Part shown: in pieces, positions 1 through 7,178 of the stretch
How the letters are laid out: every line of letters begins with the position of its first letter
Numbering within the stretch: position 1 is the first letter of the stretch
Assembly: GCF_000315055.1 (NCBI RefSeq)
Contig: NZ_BAER01000087.1
Span: 1 to 39,649 of the forward strand
Reading direction: 5' to 3'
Length of the DNA stretch: 39,649 nt
Source: Paraglaciecola polaris LMG 21857
GTDB lineage: Bacteria > Pseudomonadota > Gammaproteobacteria > Enterobacterales > Alteromonadaceae
Translations under genes and position numbers: made by a program
The notes under the pieces: model-generated
Database searches by the model: none
Told to the model about the DNA's origin: nothing
Seen by the model: only the letters and a program-made list of their open reading frames with translations

Positions 1-34
1 AGGTTAATTAACCAAAATGAAAAGGGACAAACAA

Positions 35-463
35 ATGACAATTCAAGCACCTACAAAATCTTATACGTTGGCATCGGTAGCAGCATTAGTTATTGGTACC
101 GTGGCTTACGGTATCGGCTTAGTCAATGCAGAAATGCCACTAAACGAAAAAGGTTACTACTTGATTATTATGCTCTACGGTTTGTTCTCAATGGTATCGC
201 TACAAAAAACGATACGTGATAAAGCAGAGGGCATCAAAACCTCAAGTATTTACCAAACCTTATCATGGGCATCATCAGGCTTCGCTATCGCATTATTAGC
301 CGTAGGTTTATACAACGCGGAATTAGCATTGAGTGAAAAAGGCTTCTATGCCATGGCCTATGTATTAAGTCTATTCGCCGCGGTAACCGTACAAAAAAAC
401 GTACGGGACAAAGACGCTCTAGCCACTGCCGATAAAGACCAAGCCGAATTTATCACCGAGTAA
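35..463 (+). CDS. YiaA/YiaB-type inner membrane protein
   Basis: The 142-residue protein is a tandem duplication. Each half is a hydrophobic helix pair followed by a conserved tail (Q-K-T/N-I/V-R-D-K, near residues 61-67 and 122-128), and the two halves share the pattern GLxNAExxLxEKGxY. This is the YiaA/YiaB two-helix domain (PF05360), and the length matches E. coli YiaA. Four transmembrane segments are expected, so the protein should sit in the inner membrane; its molecular function is unknown. An ATG at 17 is in frame, but the ATG at 35 has an AAAGGGA ribosome binding site eight bases upstream, so I start there. The gene stands alone and is followed by a clear hairpin terminator. The upstream promoter lies outside the window. 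Confidence 0.85.
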   Translation: MTIQAPTKSYTLASVAALVIGTVAYGIGLVNAEMPLNEKGYYLIIMLYGLFSMVSLQKTIRDKAEGIKTSSIYQTLSWASSGFAIALLAVGLYNAELALSEKGFYAMAYVLSLFAAVTVQKNVRDKDALATADKDQAEFITE

Positions 464-490
464 ATTCATAAGATAAAACAGAACCCATCA

Positions 491-528
491 AAAAAGCCGT
501 GTGGAGCAAACGATCTTCGCGGCTTTTT
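491..528 (+). terminator. Intrinsic terminator after the yiaA-like gene
   Basis: AAAAAGCCGTG (491-501) pairs with CGCGGCTTTTT (518-528) over 11 bp with one G-U pair and a 16-nt loop. The stem ends in a T-run, 28 bp after the stop codon. Confidence 0.8.
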
Positions 529-794
529 AAGCCTTTAAATGTTAGTCCTTTGCTTACTAAAGAATTATCAGCACCGGGTATTCATTCATACCGAAATGGC
601 TGTATTGCGCTTCACGGCGCTAAATGAAATATCCTATACCAATCTGTTAGAGTGGGTATTGTGCCGGCAAGGCACTTCATGCAGTGCTATAGGCCTTAAG
701 GATGGGGATGACAATGCTCTCAGTGCATAATGTTCGTGCAGAAAATGCCTCGTGGTTGCAGGGTATGAAGTACGCACAGCACATAAAACAAACG
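529..794. other. Intergenic stretch with no convincing gene
   Basis: This stretch lies between the terminator and the convergent outer-membrane-type gene. It contains two weak plus-strand ORFs. One, of 63 codons at 539-730, has no family resemblance or convincing ribosome binding site. The other, of 35 codons at 708-815, has AAGGA a few bases upstream of its ATG and overlaps the 3' end of the convergent gene by 21 bp. I recognise neither as a protein. A short perfect hairpin (GTGCC/GGCAC, 661-675) has no T-run. Confidence 0.4.
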
Positions 795-1514
795 CTAAAA
801 CTCATACTCTACTGATGCACGCAGAGTATGATCCTTACTATCCCCATTTAAGCCGGCAATAAAACCCATTTCCCATTTGATTTGCTTCTGCCCGTCAAAG
901 CGATGAATACCCATAAATGAGGGGCCCAGGCCGACAAAATCCTCTGCGGTGTATAGTTCAAGTGCCGGTTGAATCTCTGGAATAAAACGGTAGCGATATT
1001 GCATTCTAAATTCAGAGTGGAATGAGTTATCCACTACATTGCCAAATTTATATACCACTAGGTAGTTACCGGTAATGCTTGTTCGGCCAAATTCTTTTTC
1101 AACCAGTATGCCGGAAGTGAATTCCCAAGCGTCTCTTTGTACTTCTTTTTCAATTTCAAATAATGCGCCCCAATCTGCGAAATACTTACCTTGTTCGGTG
1201 ATCATCCACCTGGCTGCTAACTCATAGGAGACTAGGCCAAAGTCGTCTTTTTGATCACGATCACCGACTAAGTTGACCTCAACAGCGACCCGTTCATTAA
1301 TCGAGCGGCCGTAGGCAAGTCGTTGCACCAATGAGTTACCATCATCATTTTGGCGTGACATAAAGCGCCATTCAAATTCTTGTTCTAGGGGTAATACATA
1401 AGGGTGATATATTTTATCTACCACATTGTTACTAATGATTTTATGACCTGCGGTAGCTGTTGTCGTAACAAGCATTGGGCTGAAAACGAGCAGCATGGCG
1501 TGACGGGTGATCAT
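795..1514 (-). CDS. Putative outer-membrane beta-barrel protein, last gene of TCS/FTR1-like operon
   Basis: The product has 239 residues. The first ~23 residues form a signal peptide (short basic start, hydrophobic stretch, TATAG). The rest alternates aromatic and polar residues in amphipathic strands and ends in Y-E-F, a C-terminal Phe typical of outer-membrane barrels. Strand-like repeats such as FRMQYRYRF and LRASVEYEF support this. No enzyme motif is visible and I do not recognise a named family. Its start codon overlaps the stop of the FTR1-like permease gene (ATGA, 1511-1514), so the two are translationally coupled. That suggests an accessory outer-membrane role in the same metal-related system, which is inference from position only. 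Confidence 0.7.
   Translation of the reverse strand: MITRHAMLLVFSPMLVTTTATAGHKIISNNVVDKIYHPYVLPLEQEFEWRFMSRQNDDGNSLVQRLAYGRSINERVAVEVNLVGDRDQKDDFGLVSYELAARWMITEQGKYFADWGALFEIEKEVQRDAWEFTSGILVEKEFGRTSITGNYLVVYKFGNVVDNSFHSEFRMQYRYRFIPEIQPALELYTAEDFVGLGPSFMGIHRFDGQKQIKWEMGFIAGLNGDSKDHTLRASVEYEF
802..831 (-). terminator. Possible terminator hairpin embedded in the 3' end of the operon's last gene
   Basis: Read on the minus strand, TCATACTCT and AGAGTATGA form a perfect 9-bp stem with a 12-nt loop. It is followed by GTTTTAG, which contains the stop codon. The hairpin lies inside the last codons of the coding region. The U-tract is short, so termination is only plausible. Confidence 0.35.
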
Positions 1515-2269
1515 GCTTGGTACTCCGGTTTTGAACGGCTATTGCGCTGCACGTATAAGCGTATAGCTCGCATGAGTAAGGGCAGAAGCAAAGCGATAAA
1601 TAAGGTGAGTAAATAGAAACTACTGGGCGCGGCTTCGTAGCCAATCAGTACCTTAAGCAGATGCCCGTATTCACTTTCATCGGCGATGATTACACCCATG
1701 TTCCATAAAGGACCTGGGTCGGCTAACCAGTCAATTTGTTGTAATAATAAAATCACGTTTGCAATCTGACCGGCCACAAACAATGCGAAAGCAGTGCGTA
1801 CAACGGCAGATTTAGTCACACTGCTAAGTAGCACATCGAGCAAAACCGCTACGCTGACGCAGATCCCCAAACCTAAAGTTGTGCCGAGCAATATGGGGAC
1901 TAGGGCATCTTTTTGAAACCAAAATCCCACCACGAATACAGAAAAATCTGCACTTCTTGGCACCACAAATACTGCTACTATGGTAGCTGCGAGCCAGTAG
2001 ACGTGTTTTGGCTCTTTGATGATAAGCCAAGCTGCTAGCATGTAAGCGGTAATTAACGTGATGCACTTGAGCAACTCGTAACCAGAGCCCTGATACCACT
2101 GACTGACGGTATGCTGATTCGCCACGACCAGTGCTGCCAGCATGATCCCCACGCCTACACCAGCCAATAGATGACGCCATTTTGGGCTCGCGTAAACACG
2201 CAGCAAGCTCAAGAGTACGAAAATCGGTAGTGCATCGCGTAAGAAAAGAACCACTGTGTTAATGAGCAT
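1511..2269 (-). CDS. FTR1/FtrC-like membrane permease with degenerate metal motifs
   Basis: The product has 252 residues and about seven hydrophobic segments. It lies directly after a cupredoxin gene, as FtrC permeases do after FtrB in FtrABCD-type iron systems. The N-terminus (VLFLRDALPIFVLLSLL) aligns by eye with the FTR1 first helix, where the family has R-E-x-x-E. Here the motif is R-D-A-L-P (R11), with one Glu changed to Asp and the other lost. The second motif region near residue 104 (V-P-R-S-A-D-F) has also lost both Glu residues. It may therefore transport another metal, use a different mechanism, or act as a sensor partner. The gene overlaps its upstream neighbour by 11 bp and its downstream neighbour by 4 bp. 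Confidence 0.65.
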   Translation of the reverse strand: MLINTVVLFLRDALPIFVLLSLLRVYASPKWRHLLAGVGVGIMLAALVVANQHTVSQWYQGSGYELLKCITLITAYMLAAWLIIKEPKHVYWLAATIVAVFVVPRSADFSVFVVGFWFQKDALVPILLGTTLGLGICVSVAVLLDVLLSSVTKSAVVRTAFALFVAGQIANVILLLQQIDWLADPGPLWNMGVIIADESEYGHLLKVLIGYEAAPSSFYLLTLFIALLLPLLMRAIRLYVQRNSRSKPEYQA

Positions 2270-2612
2270 TGTCGAAAGTCTCAGGTGACACGGCTATAAC
2301 TTTGCCTACTGCGCTGGCTGGGTGATATTCGCCAAAAAAAGTGTATTGCCCTTCTTCTAATGGGCCAATGAATACATTGGCCTGGGCGTTACCGAATATA
2401 ACCTTTTCACGGTTTAACTCGAAGCTGTCGATTTCTTCTGGTGTATCATCTTGGTTTATGAAAATTAGTTTGACCTTCTTGCCCGCAGGCACAATAACTT
2501 CCGCTGGGTAGAACAAATGGTCGCGGATCGTTATCGTCATTTCGGGCAAGGCCAAAGCGGCCGCCGAGTGCAACAGTATTAGTAACGTGAGAGGGGACTT
2601 ATACTTGTGCAA
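2259..2612 (-). CDS. Periplasmic cupredoxin-domain protein (FtrB/EfeO-cup type)
   Basis: A signal peptide (residues 1-22, cleavage after ALA) is followed by one cupredoxin domain (PF13473 type). Features seen are the F-Y-P-A-E-V-I-V-P-A-G turn, N-Q-D-D-T-P-E-E, E-L-N-R-E-K-V and the C-terminal F-F-G-E-Y-H-P loop. Classical blue-copper proteins carry Cys..His..Met in that last loop. Here Gly94 stands at the Cys position, His97 is kept and no Met follows. This pattern is typical of the acidic cupredoxins that accompany FTR1-type permeases and handle iron rather than serve as electron carriers. The gene overlaps the histidine kinase gene by 14 bp and the permease gene by 11 bp. Confidence 0.8.
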   Translation of the reverse strand: MHKYKSPLTLLILLHSAAALALPEMTITIRDHLFYPAEVIVPAGKKVKLIFINQDDTPEEIDSFELNREKVIFGNAQANVFIGPLEEGQYTFFGEYHPASAVGKVIAVSPETFDNAH

Positions 2613-3933
2613 TGCTCACCTCGCGTTTTCTGCTCCGGGGTAAGAAGACTTGAACCGACAGCCCTCCTAAAGCAGAACGTTGTAGATGGATACGACCCGT
2701 GTGCAAATCGACAATTTGTTTCACTATCGCTAGGCCAAGGCCGATACCTTGGCCCTTTTTCTCTATGTGTTTACTTGAACGGTAAAAGCGCTCGAGCACT
2801 TTGGCATACTCATCGTCGTTTAAGCCACTGCCTGAATCATCTACCTGAATCAACACATCTTGACCATCTTGGTACACTTGTACTTGGATTCTACCATCAA
2901 GTGGTGCGTATTTATGCGCGTTACCAATTAAGTTGTGCAACAGCGTCAATAATGCAAACTCACTGCTTAATATGACTTGTGGTTTACCAATTAACTCTAT
3001 GGTCTGCTGTTTGTTGTCGATGTTGGTATACATGTCAGAAATGACGTTCTGGGCGACTTGATACACATCAACTTGACTACTGTTAGCTTCAAAATACTCT
3101 GGGTTGGTACGGCTTAATAATAATATCTGATTTATCGCATGTATCATGCGGTCAGTGTCTTCATGGAGTTTATCGATACGCTGGGTATTGCTGTCGCTTA
3201 TCGCTTCTTTACGTAAATTATGCAGGTTTATTTTTAACACGCTTAACGGTGTGCGTAGTTCGTGGGCGGCGTTTGAGGCAAATTGTTGCTCTCGTTCAAA
3301 AGCGGCTTGTAACCGAGCGAGCAAGGAGTTGAGCGTGGTCACCATTGGGGAGAGTTCGACTGCTGGTTGGTCTAATATAAGCGGCTCAAAGTTGCGTGGC
3401 GAGCGATGACGCAAGGCGTCAGACAAACTGCGTAAAGGCCGTAACCCTCGACTAACAGCAAAATAAATGATCACGGCTAATAGAGGGATGGTCCAAATAA
3501 TTGGAGCCATGGCGGAAATAATCATTTTATCCGCCAACTCGAAGCGACTCTGAAGCGGCTGGCCCACCATTACCCATACGTCATCGTTGCTTGTGGATTG
3601 TGAATAAACACGCCAACGCTTACCGGAAAAATTTTTGTCGGAGTAGCCCTTAGCGAATTTGCCTATTTTATGTGTTGGGGTATTGGTTGAATTGACAAAA
3701 AGTTGAGTGTTTTTCCATAGCTGCACCGCGATTTGGTCTCCTGCATCAAACGTTTGTGCCTGTTGCAGCAAGGCGACTTGACCAAAACTGTTGGCAAGGG
3801 CAATCAATTCGGCATCAAACAGTTCAGAAGACTTCAACATACTGGAGCGATAGCCCTGCAGTGCTGCGCTGAAAGTGATTAATATCAGCAATGCGATGAG
3901 CAGCAGAGTTAGCTGGCGGCGAATGGAATACAT
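2599..3933 (-). CDS. Sensor histidine kinase (QseC/PmrB-like)
   Basis: Inner-membrane sensor of 444 residues. TM1 is at about 8-26, a periplasmic sensing region at 27-137 and TM2 at 138-160, followed by a short HAMP-like linker. The phospho-acceptor box A-A-H-E-L-R-T-P-L has its histidine at 224. The ATPase domain shows an N-box (H-N-L-I-G-N-A-H-K-Y-A-P), a G1 box (D-D-S-G-S-G) and a G2 box (G-Q-G-I-G-L-G-L-A-I-V). It should autophosphorylate and pass phosphate to the response regulator encoded 5 bp upstream. The periplasmic domain has several acidic residues but no recognised ligand motif. Its operon position next to the cupredoxin and permease suggests metal sensing, which is inference. Confidence 0.93.
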   Translation of the reverse strand: MYSIRRQLTLLLIALLILITFSAALQGYRSSMLKSSELFDAELIALANSFGQVALLQQAQTFDAGDQIAVQLWKNTQLFVNSTNTPTHKIGKFAKGYSDKNFSGKRWRVYSQSTSNDDVWVMVGQPLQSRFELADKMIISAMAPIIWTIPLLAVIIYFAVSRGLRPLRSLSDALRHRSPRNFEPLILDQPAVELSPMVTTLNSLLARLQAAFEREQQFASNAAHELRTPLSVLKINLHNLRKEAISDSNTQRIDKLHEDTDRMIHAINQILLLSRTNPEYFEANSSQVDVYQVAQNVISDMYTNIDNKQQTIELIGKPQVILSSEFALLTLLHNLIGNAHKYAPLDGRIQVQVYQDGQDVLIQVDDSGSGLNDDEYAKVLERFYRSSKHIEKKGQGIGLGLAIVKQIVDLHTGRIHLQRSALGGLSVQVFLPRSRKREVSIAQV

Positions 3934-3938
3934 TTAGC

Positions 3939-4607
3939 TTAGGTGCTCGCTCGGGTTGTGACGCTATATCCCACACCACGAATGGTTTTAATAAAGTCTT
4001 TTGGTAGTTTTTTACGTAAATTATGAATATGTACTTCTATGGCATTACTGGATAACTCATCACCCCATTCATACAGTTTTGTTTCAAGCTGACTTTTTGA
4101 CTGGATGCGTCCAGCATTTTCCATTAAAGCTTTAATAAGCATAAATTCTCTGCGGGACAATTCTTTTGCCTCGCCACCGACCTGAATTTGATGACTTGCT
4201 AAGTCTAATGTCACCGCGCCTATTGTGACAATAGAGCTATCGGCTGTGCCAAGCCTACGTTCCATCACTCTAAGACGGGCAAGCAATTCTTGCATATCAA
4301 AGGGCTTGGCTAAGTAATCATCAGCCCCTGTGTCTAGCCCCGTAATTTTGTCAGTCATGCTGTCACGAGCGGTTAAAATGAGGGTTGGCAGCCCTTGTTT
4401 CTTGCGATGTGCTTGGCGTAGTACATCTAGCCCGTCCATGTCTGGCAAGCCTAAATCTAAAATCATCAGCGTAAATTCACCTGTGGCGATGGCGAGCAGT
4501 GCCTGAGCCCCAGTGGCCACACTATTGATGGCATAGCCTTCGCTGCGTAGCGATTGGCTAAGGGCATCACTCAAAGAGATGTCATCTTCAACAAGTAAAA
4601 TTCGCAT
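3939..4607 (-). CDS. OmpR/PhoB-family response regulator (QseB/PmrA-like)
   Basis: The 222-residue protein has a receiver domain at 1-115 with acidic pocket D8/D9, phospho-acceptor D51 and switch lysine K101 (L-A-K-P-F-D). A winged-helix DNA-binding domain at about 125-220 ends with V-H-I-H-N-L-R-K-K-L and T-I-R-G-V-G-Y. It is the first gene of a five-gene operon and is followed by its kinase. A direct repeat matching the PmrA/QseB box layout lies 46-61 bp upstream of the start, pointing to autoregulation. Its targets probably include the cupredoxin, permease and outer-membrane genes behind it. Confidence 0.95.
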   Translation of the reverse strand: MRILLVEDDISLSDALSQSLRSEGYAINSVATGAQALLAIATGEFTLMILDLGLPDMDGLDVLRQAHRKKQGLPTLILTARDSMTDKITGLDTGADDYLAKPFDMQELLARLRVMERRLGTADSSIVTIGAVTLDLASHQIQVGGEAKELSRREFMLIKALMENAGRIQSKSQLETKLYEWGDELSSNAIEVHIHNLRKKLPKDFIKTIRGVGYSVTTRAST

Positions 4608-4652
4608 TGTGTATACCCTATTTGTGCAAAAGCGTAGCGTATCTGTAACAGC

Positions 4653-4668
4653 TTAAGTCAACATTAAG
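4653..4668 (-). promoter_or_regulatory. PmrA/QseB-like direct-repeat operator
   Basis: On the minus strand, CTTAA-TGTTGA-CTTAA is two identical half-sites with an 11-bp period. That is the known layout for QseB/PmrA-type response regulators. It lies just upstream of the response-regulator gene and points toward it. Confidence 0.55.
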
Positions 4669-4856
4669 CGCAATATTGTGGCGCAAATGGGTCTGAGCGC
4701 CCAGTGTTAAATTGGCCGTGTTTTTAAATAATGCAATCGCTGGGTATTAAATCACAAAAAAGGAGAATTTTAGTACTGCTATCGTGCCCAGCATCCATTA
4801 GAATATAATCCATAAATCAAGATGTTAAGCACACGTTTTCTAGGTAAATACATTCT

Positions 4857-6215
4857 ATGCCTGATTCTAAAGAAGCAAAAAAACTTAGCAATCAAATCGA
4901 AGAGATTAACTTCGCCTTAAACGACGGGATGATAGTACAGGTGCGCGAGATGCTGAGCACTATGCCATCTTGTGATGTGGCCTTGTTGCTTGAATCTAGC
5001 CGCAGCAGAACGCGTTCGGAAATCTGGCAGTTAATCGAGCCAGAACAATACAGTGACGTACTGGAAGATCTTTCTGAGGACGTGCGCAACGGTATTATTC
5101 GTCAAATGGTGCCTGAAATTCTGGCTGATGCGCTAGAAGAAATGGACACCGATGATTTGGTGGAAACCCTCAGTGGTTTGCCTGAAGCCGTGTCTCAAGA
5201 CGCCTTAAGTTCAATGGACGAGCAAGACCGTCAGCGCGCCGAGCAGGCATTGTCTTACGGCGAAGACACCGCTGGTTTTATCATGAACACAGATACGGTG
5301 ACGCTGCGTCCCGAAGTCACGGTGGATGTGATTTTGCGTTACCTGCGCCTAAAAGGAAACATTCCGAAGGGCACGGATACCTTCTACGTAGTCAATCGTA
5401 ATGACGAGTTGATTGGCAGTGTACCGGTTATTGCATTACTAACGGCGAGGCCAACTGTCAAAGTTGAAAAGTTGATGACGCAAGACTCGGTCACTGTGCC
5501 GGTTGATATGAATGAAAACGAGGTAGCTAGCTTATTCGAGCGTTACGATTGGCTGTCAGCCCCAGTGGTTGACAAGGAAAATCACTTGGTTGGTCGTATC
5601 ACCATTGATGATGTCGTTGATATTATTCGTGAAGGCGCAGAGCACTCCATGATGAGTATGGCGGGTTTGGCAGATGAAGAAGACACGTTCGCCCCCGTTA
5701 TTAAAAGTACCAAAAAGCGCTCCGTTTGGTTAGGTGTGAATCTGTTTACTGCATTAATGGCGGCAGCTGTGAGCGATATGTTCGAAGCAACCTTAAGCCA
5801 ACTAGCGGTATTAGCCATATTAAATACCATAGTGCCCAGTATGGGCGGTGCGGCGGGAAATCAAACTTTGACCTTGGTTATTCGAGGCATGGCTTTGGGG
5901 CATGTTAGTGATAGCAATGCGCGATGGTTGATCGGTAAAGAGCTTGCCATCGGTTTCTTTAACGGGGTGATTTGGGCCTTGCTTATTGCTTCTGTTATTG
6001 CCCTTTGGAAACAAGATTTGATGCTTGGTGGCGTGATTGCCTTTGCCATGATGATCAATATGATTGCGGCGGGACTCGCCGGTGCCATGTTACCGATCAT
6101 GATGAAACGAATGAATATTGATCCTGCGCTTGCCGGTAGCGTGATCTTGACCACCATCACTGATGTGGTGGGGATTTTTGCCTTTTTAGGCACAGCTACT
6201 TGGTTGTTACTGTAA
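4857..6215 (+). CDS. mgtE: Magnesium transporter MgtE
   Basis: The 452-residue protein shows the full MgtE layout: an N-terminal helical domain (about 30-130), two CBS domains (about 135-255, with D-T-A-G-F-I-M and G-R-I-T-I-D-D-V-V-D), a connecting helix and a five-helix membrane domain from about residue 288. Signature stretches are P-S-M-G-G-A-A-G-N-Q-T-L-T-L and the last helix T-D-V-V-G-I-F-A-F. MgtE is a Mg2+-gated channel in which the cytoplasmic domains close the pore when Mg2+ is plentiful. The ribosome binding site is weak (TAGG, about 20 bp upstream of the ATG). The 249-bp upstream region is shared with the divergent response regulator; I see no clear riboswitch in it. Confidence 0.95.
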   Translation: MPDSKEAKKLSNQIEEINFALNDGMIVQVREMLSTMPSCDVALLLESSRSRTRSEIWQLIEPEQYSDVLEDLSEDVRNGIIRQMVPEILADALEEMDTDDLVETLSGLPEAVSQDALSSMDEQDRQRAEQALSYGEDTAGFIMNTDTVTLRPEVTVDVILRYLRLKGNIPKGTDTFYVVNRNDELIGSVPVIALLTARPTVKVEKLMTQDSVTVPVDMNENEVASLFERYDWLSAPVVDKENHLVGRITIDDVVDIIREGAEHSMMSMAGLADEEDTFAPVIKSTKKRSVWLGVNLFTALMAAAVSDMFEATLSQLAVLAILNTIVPSMGGAAGNQTLTLVIRGMALGHVSDSNARWLIGKELAIGFFNGVIWALLIASVIALWKQDLMLGGVIAFAMMINMIAAGLAGAMLPIMMKRMNIDPALAGSVILTTITDVVGIFAFLGTATWLLL

Positions 6216-6218
6216 GTT

Positions 6219-7079
6219 ATGTCATTAATATCCCTCGTTTCATTAACGTTTTTGACTCTGTTAGCGTTCGCCGCCAACTCTGTATTTTGTCGCTTAGCGT
6301 TAGATGAACAGAGCATGGACCCTATGAGCTTTACTGGTATTCGTCTTGCGTCTGCAGCTTTGGTGCTGGGCCTTATCATGTTAGTTAAAGCCCCTAAGAG
6401 TGTCAGCAGTTTCAAGTCGTTAAATGCCTACGGTAGTTGGCGGCAAGCATCGTATTTATTCGCCTACGCTGGGGCATTTTCTTATGCTTATGTGACACTT
6501 CCCACCGCCACAGGAGCATTGATTTTATTCGCTGCGGTGCAATTCACTATGCTGTTTATTGGCTGGTTCGGTGGTAGAAGGTTGAGCATCATGGCGGCAG
6601 TCGGGGTTTTAATTTCGCTGTTAAGCTTTGTCTATTTTGTTTTGCCAGAGTTGTCGTCGCCCAGTGTCATTGGCTTGGTAGTGATGGCGCTCGCCGGCGT
6701 AGCTTGGGGTATGTACAGTTTAGCAGGGGCTAAATCCACTCATGCCCTTGAGTCTACAGGGGCGAATTTTCTTCGTTGTTTGCCACTGGGGTTAATATTA
6801 ATGGCGGTGTTTATGCCCACGGCTAATTTGACGTTTGAAGGCATTGCCTATGCACTCGCATCGGGTGCGCTTGCATCAGGTATTGGCTACGCAATTTGGT
6901 ATCAGGTTTTACCGCTATTGGATAATAGTGTGGCGGCAGTTTGTCAGTTGTCTGTACCGATAATCGCAGCATTTGGTGGGGTGTTGCTGGTGGACGAGCC
7001 GATTACTTCTCATTTAATGTTGTCATCCGTGGGGATTTTAGGGGGGATGTTGTTAGTCACGGTAGCCAAAAAAAGCTAA
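6219..7079 (+). CDS. EamA/DMT-superfamily transporter
   Basis: The 286-residue protein has ten predicted transmembrane segments in two EamA repeats (about 1-135 and 145-285). The second repeat carries the usual A-S-G-I-G-Y-A-I-W-Y and V-P-I-I-A-A-F-G-G stretches. Such proteins export metabolites or take up small solutes across the inner membrane; the substrate cannot be read from the sequence. The start lies 3 bp after the mgtE stop, so the two genes are very likely co-transcribed. A bidirectional terminator follows. Confidence 0.9.
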   Translation: MSLISLVSLTFLTLLAFAANSVFCRLALDEQSMDPMSFTGIRLASAALVLGLIMLVKAPKSVSSFKSLNAYGSWRQASYLFAYAGAFSYAYVTLPTATGALILFAAVQFTMLFIGWFGGRRLSIMAAVGVLISLLSFVYFVLPELSSPSVIGLVVMALAGVAWGMYSLAGAKSTHALESTGANFLRCLPLGLILMAVFMPTANLTFEGIAYALASGALASGIGYAIWYQVLPLLDNSVAAVCQLSVPIIAAFGGVLLVDEPITSHLMLSSVGILGGMLLVTVAKKS

Positions 7080-7108
7080 GGCTAGGTTAACAACATCAGG
7101 CATAAAAA

Positions 7109-7142
7109 AAGGTAGTGAGTTATCTAGGATAACCACTACCTT
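7109..7142. terminator. Bidirectional terminator between the DMT transporter and galK
   Basis: AAGGTAGTG-A-GTTATC pairs with GATAAC-CACTACCTT around a TAG loop, about 15 bp with one bulged A. The minus strand then has seven T residues, so it is strong for galK; on the plus strand the tail is TTATTTT. Confidence 0.85.
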
Positions 7143-7178
7143 ATTTTGAATAACAAGGACTGAGCGAGGAATAAGCGC

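Noticed and set aside
539-730. 63-codon plus-strand ORF
   Set aside because: No ribosome binding site, no family resemblance, and it begins right after a terminator.
4608-4856. Mg2+ riboswitch (M-box) upstream of mgtE
   Set aside because: Only a short GGCGC/GCGCC hairpin and an orphan AAGGAG are visible; the conserved M-box core was not recognised.
5861-6415. 184-codon minus-strand ORF over mgtE and the DMT gene
   Set aside because: Antisense shadow of two well-supported genes; its composition mirrors the hydrophobic codons of the plus strand.
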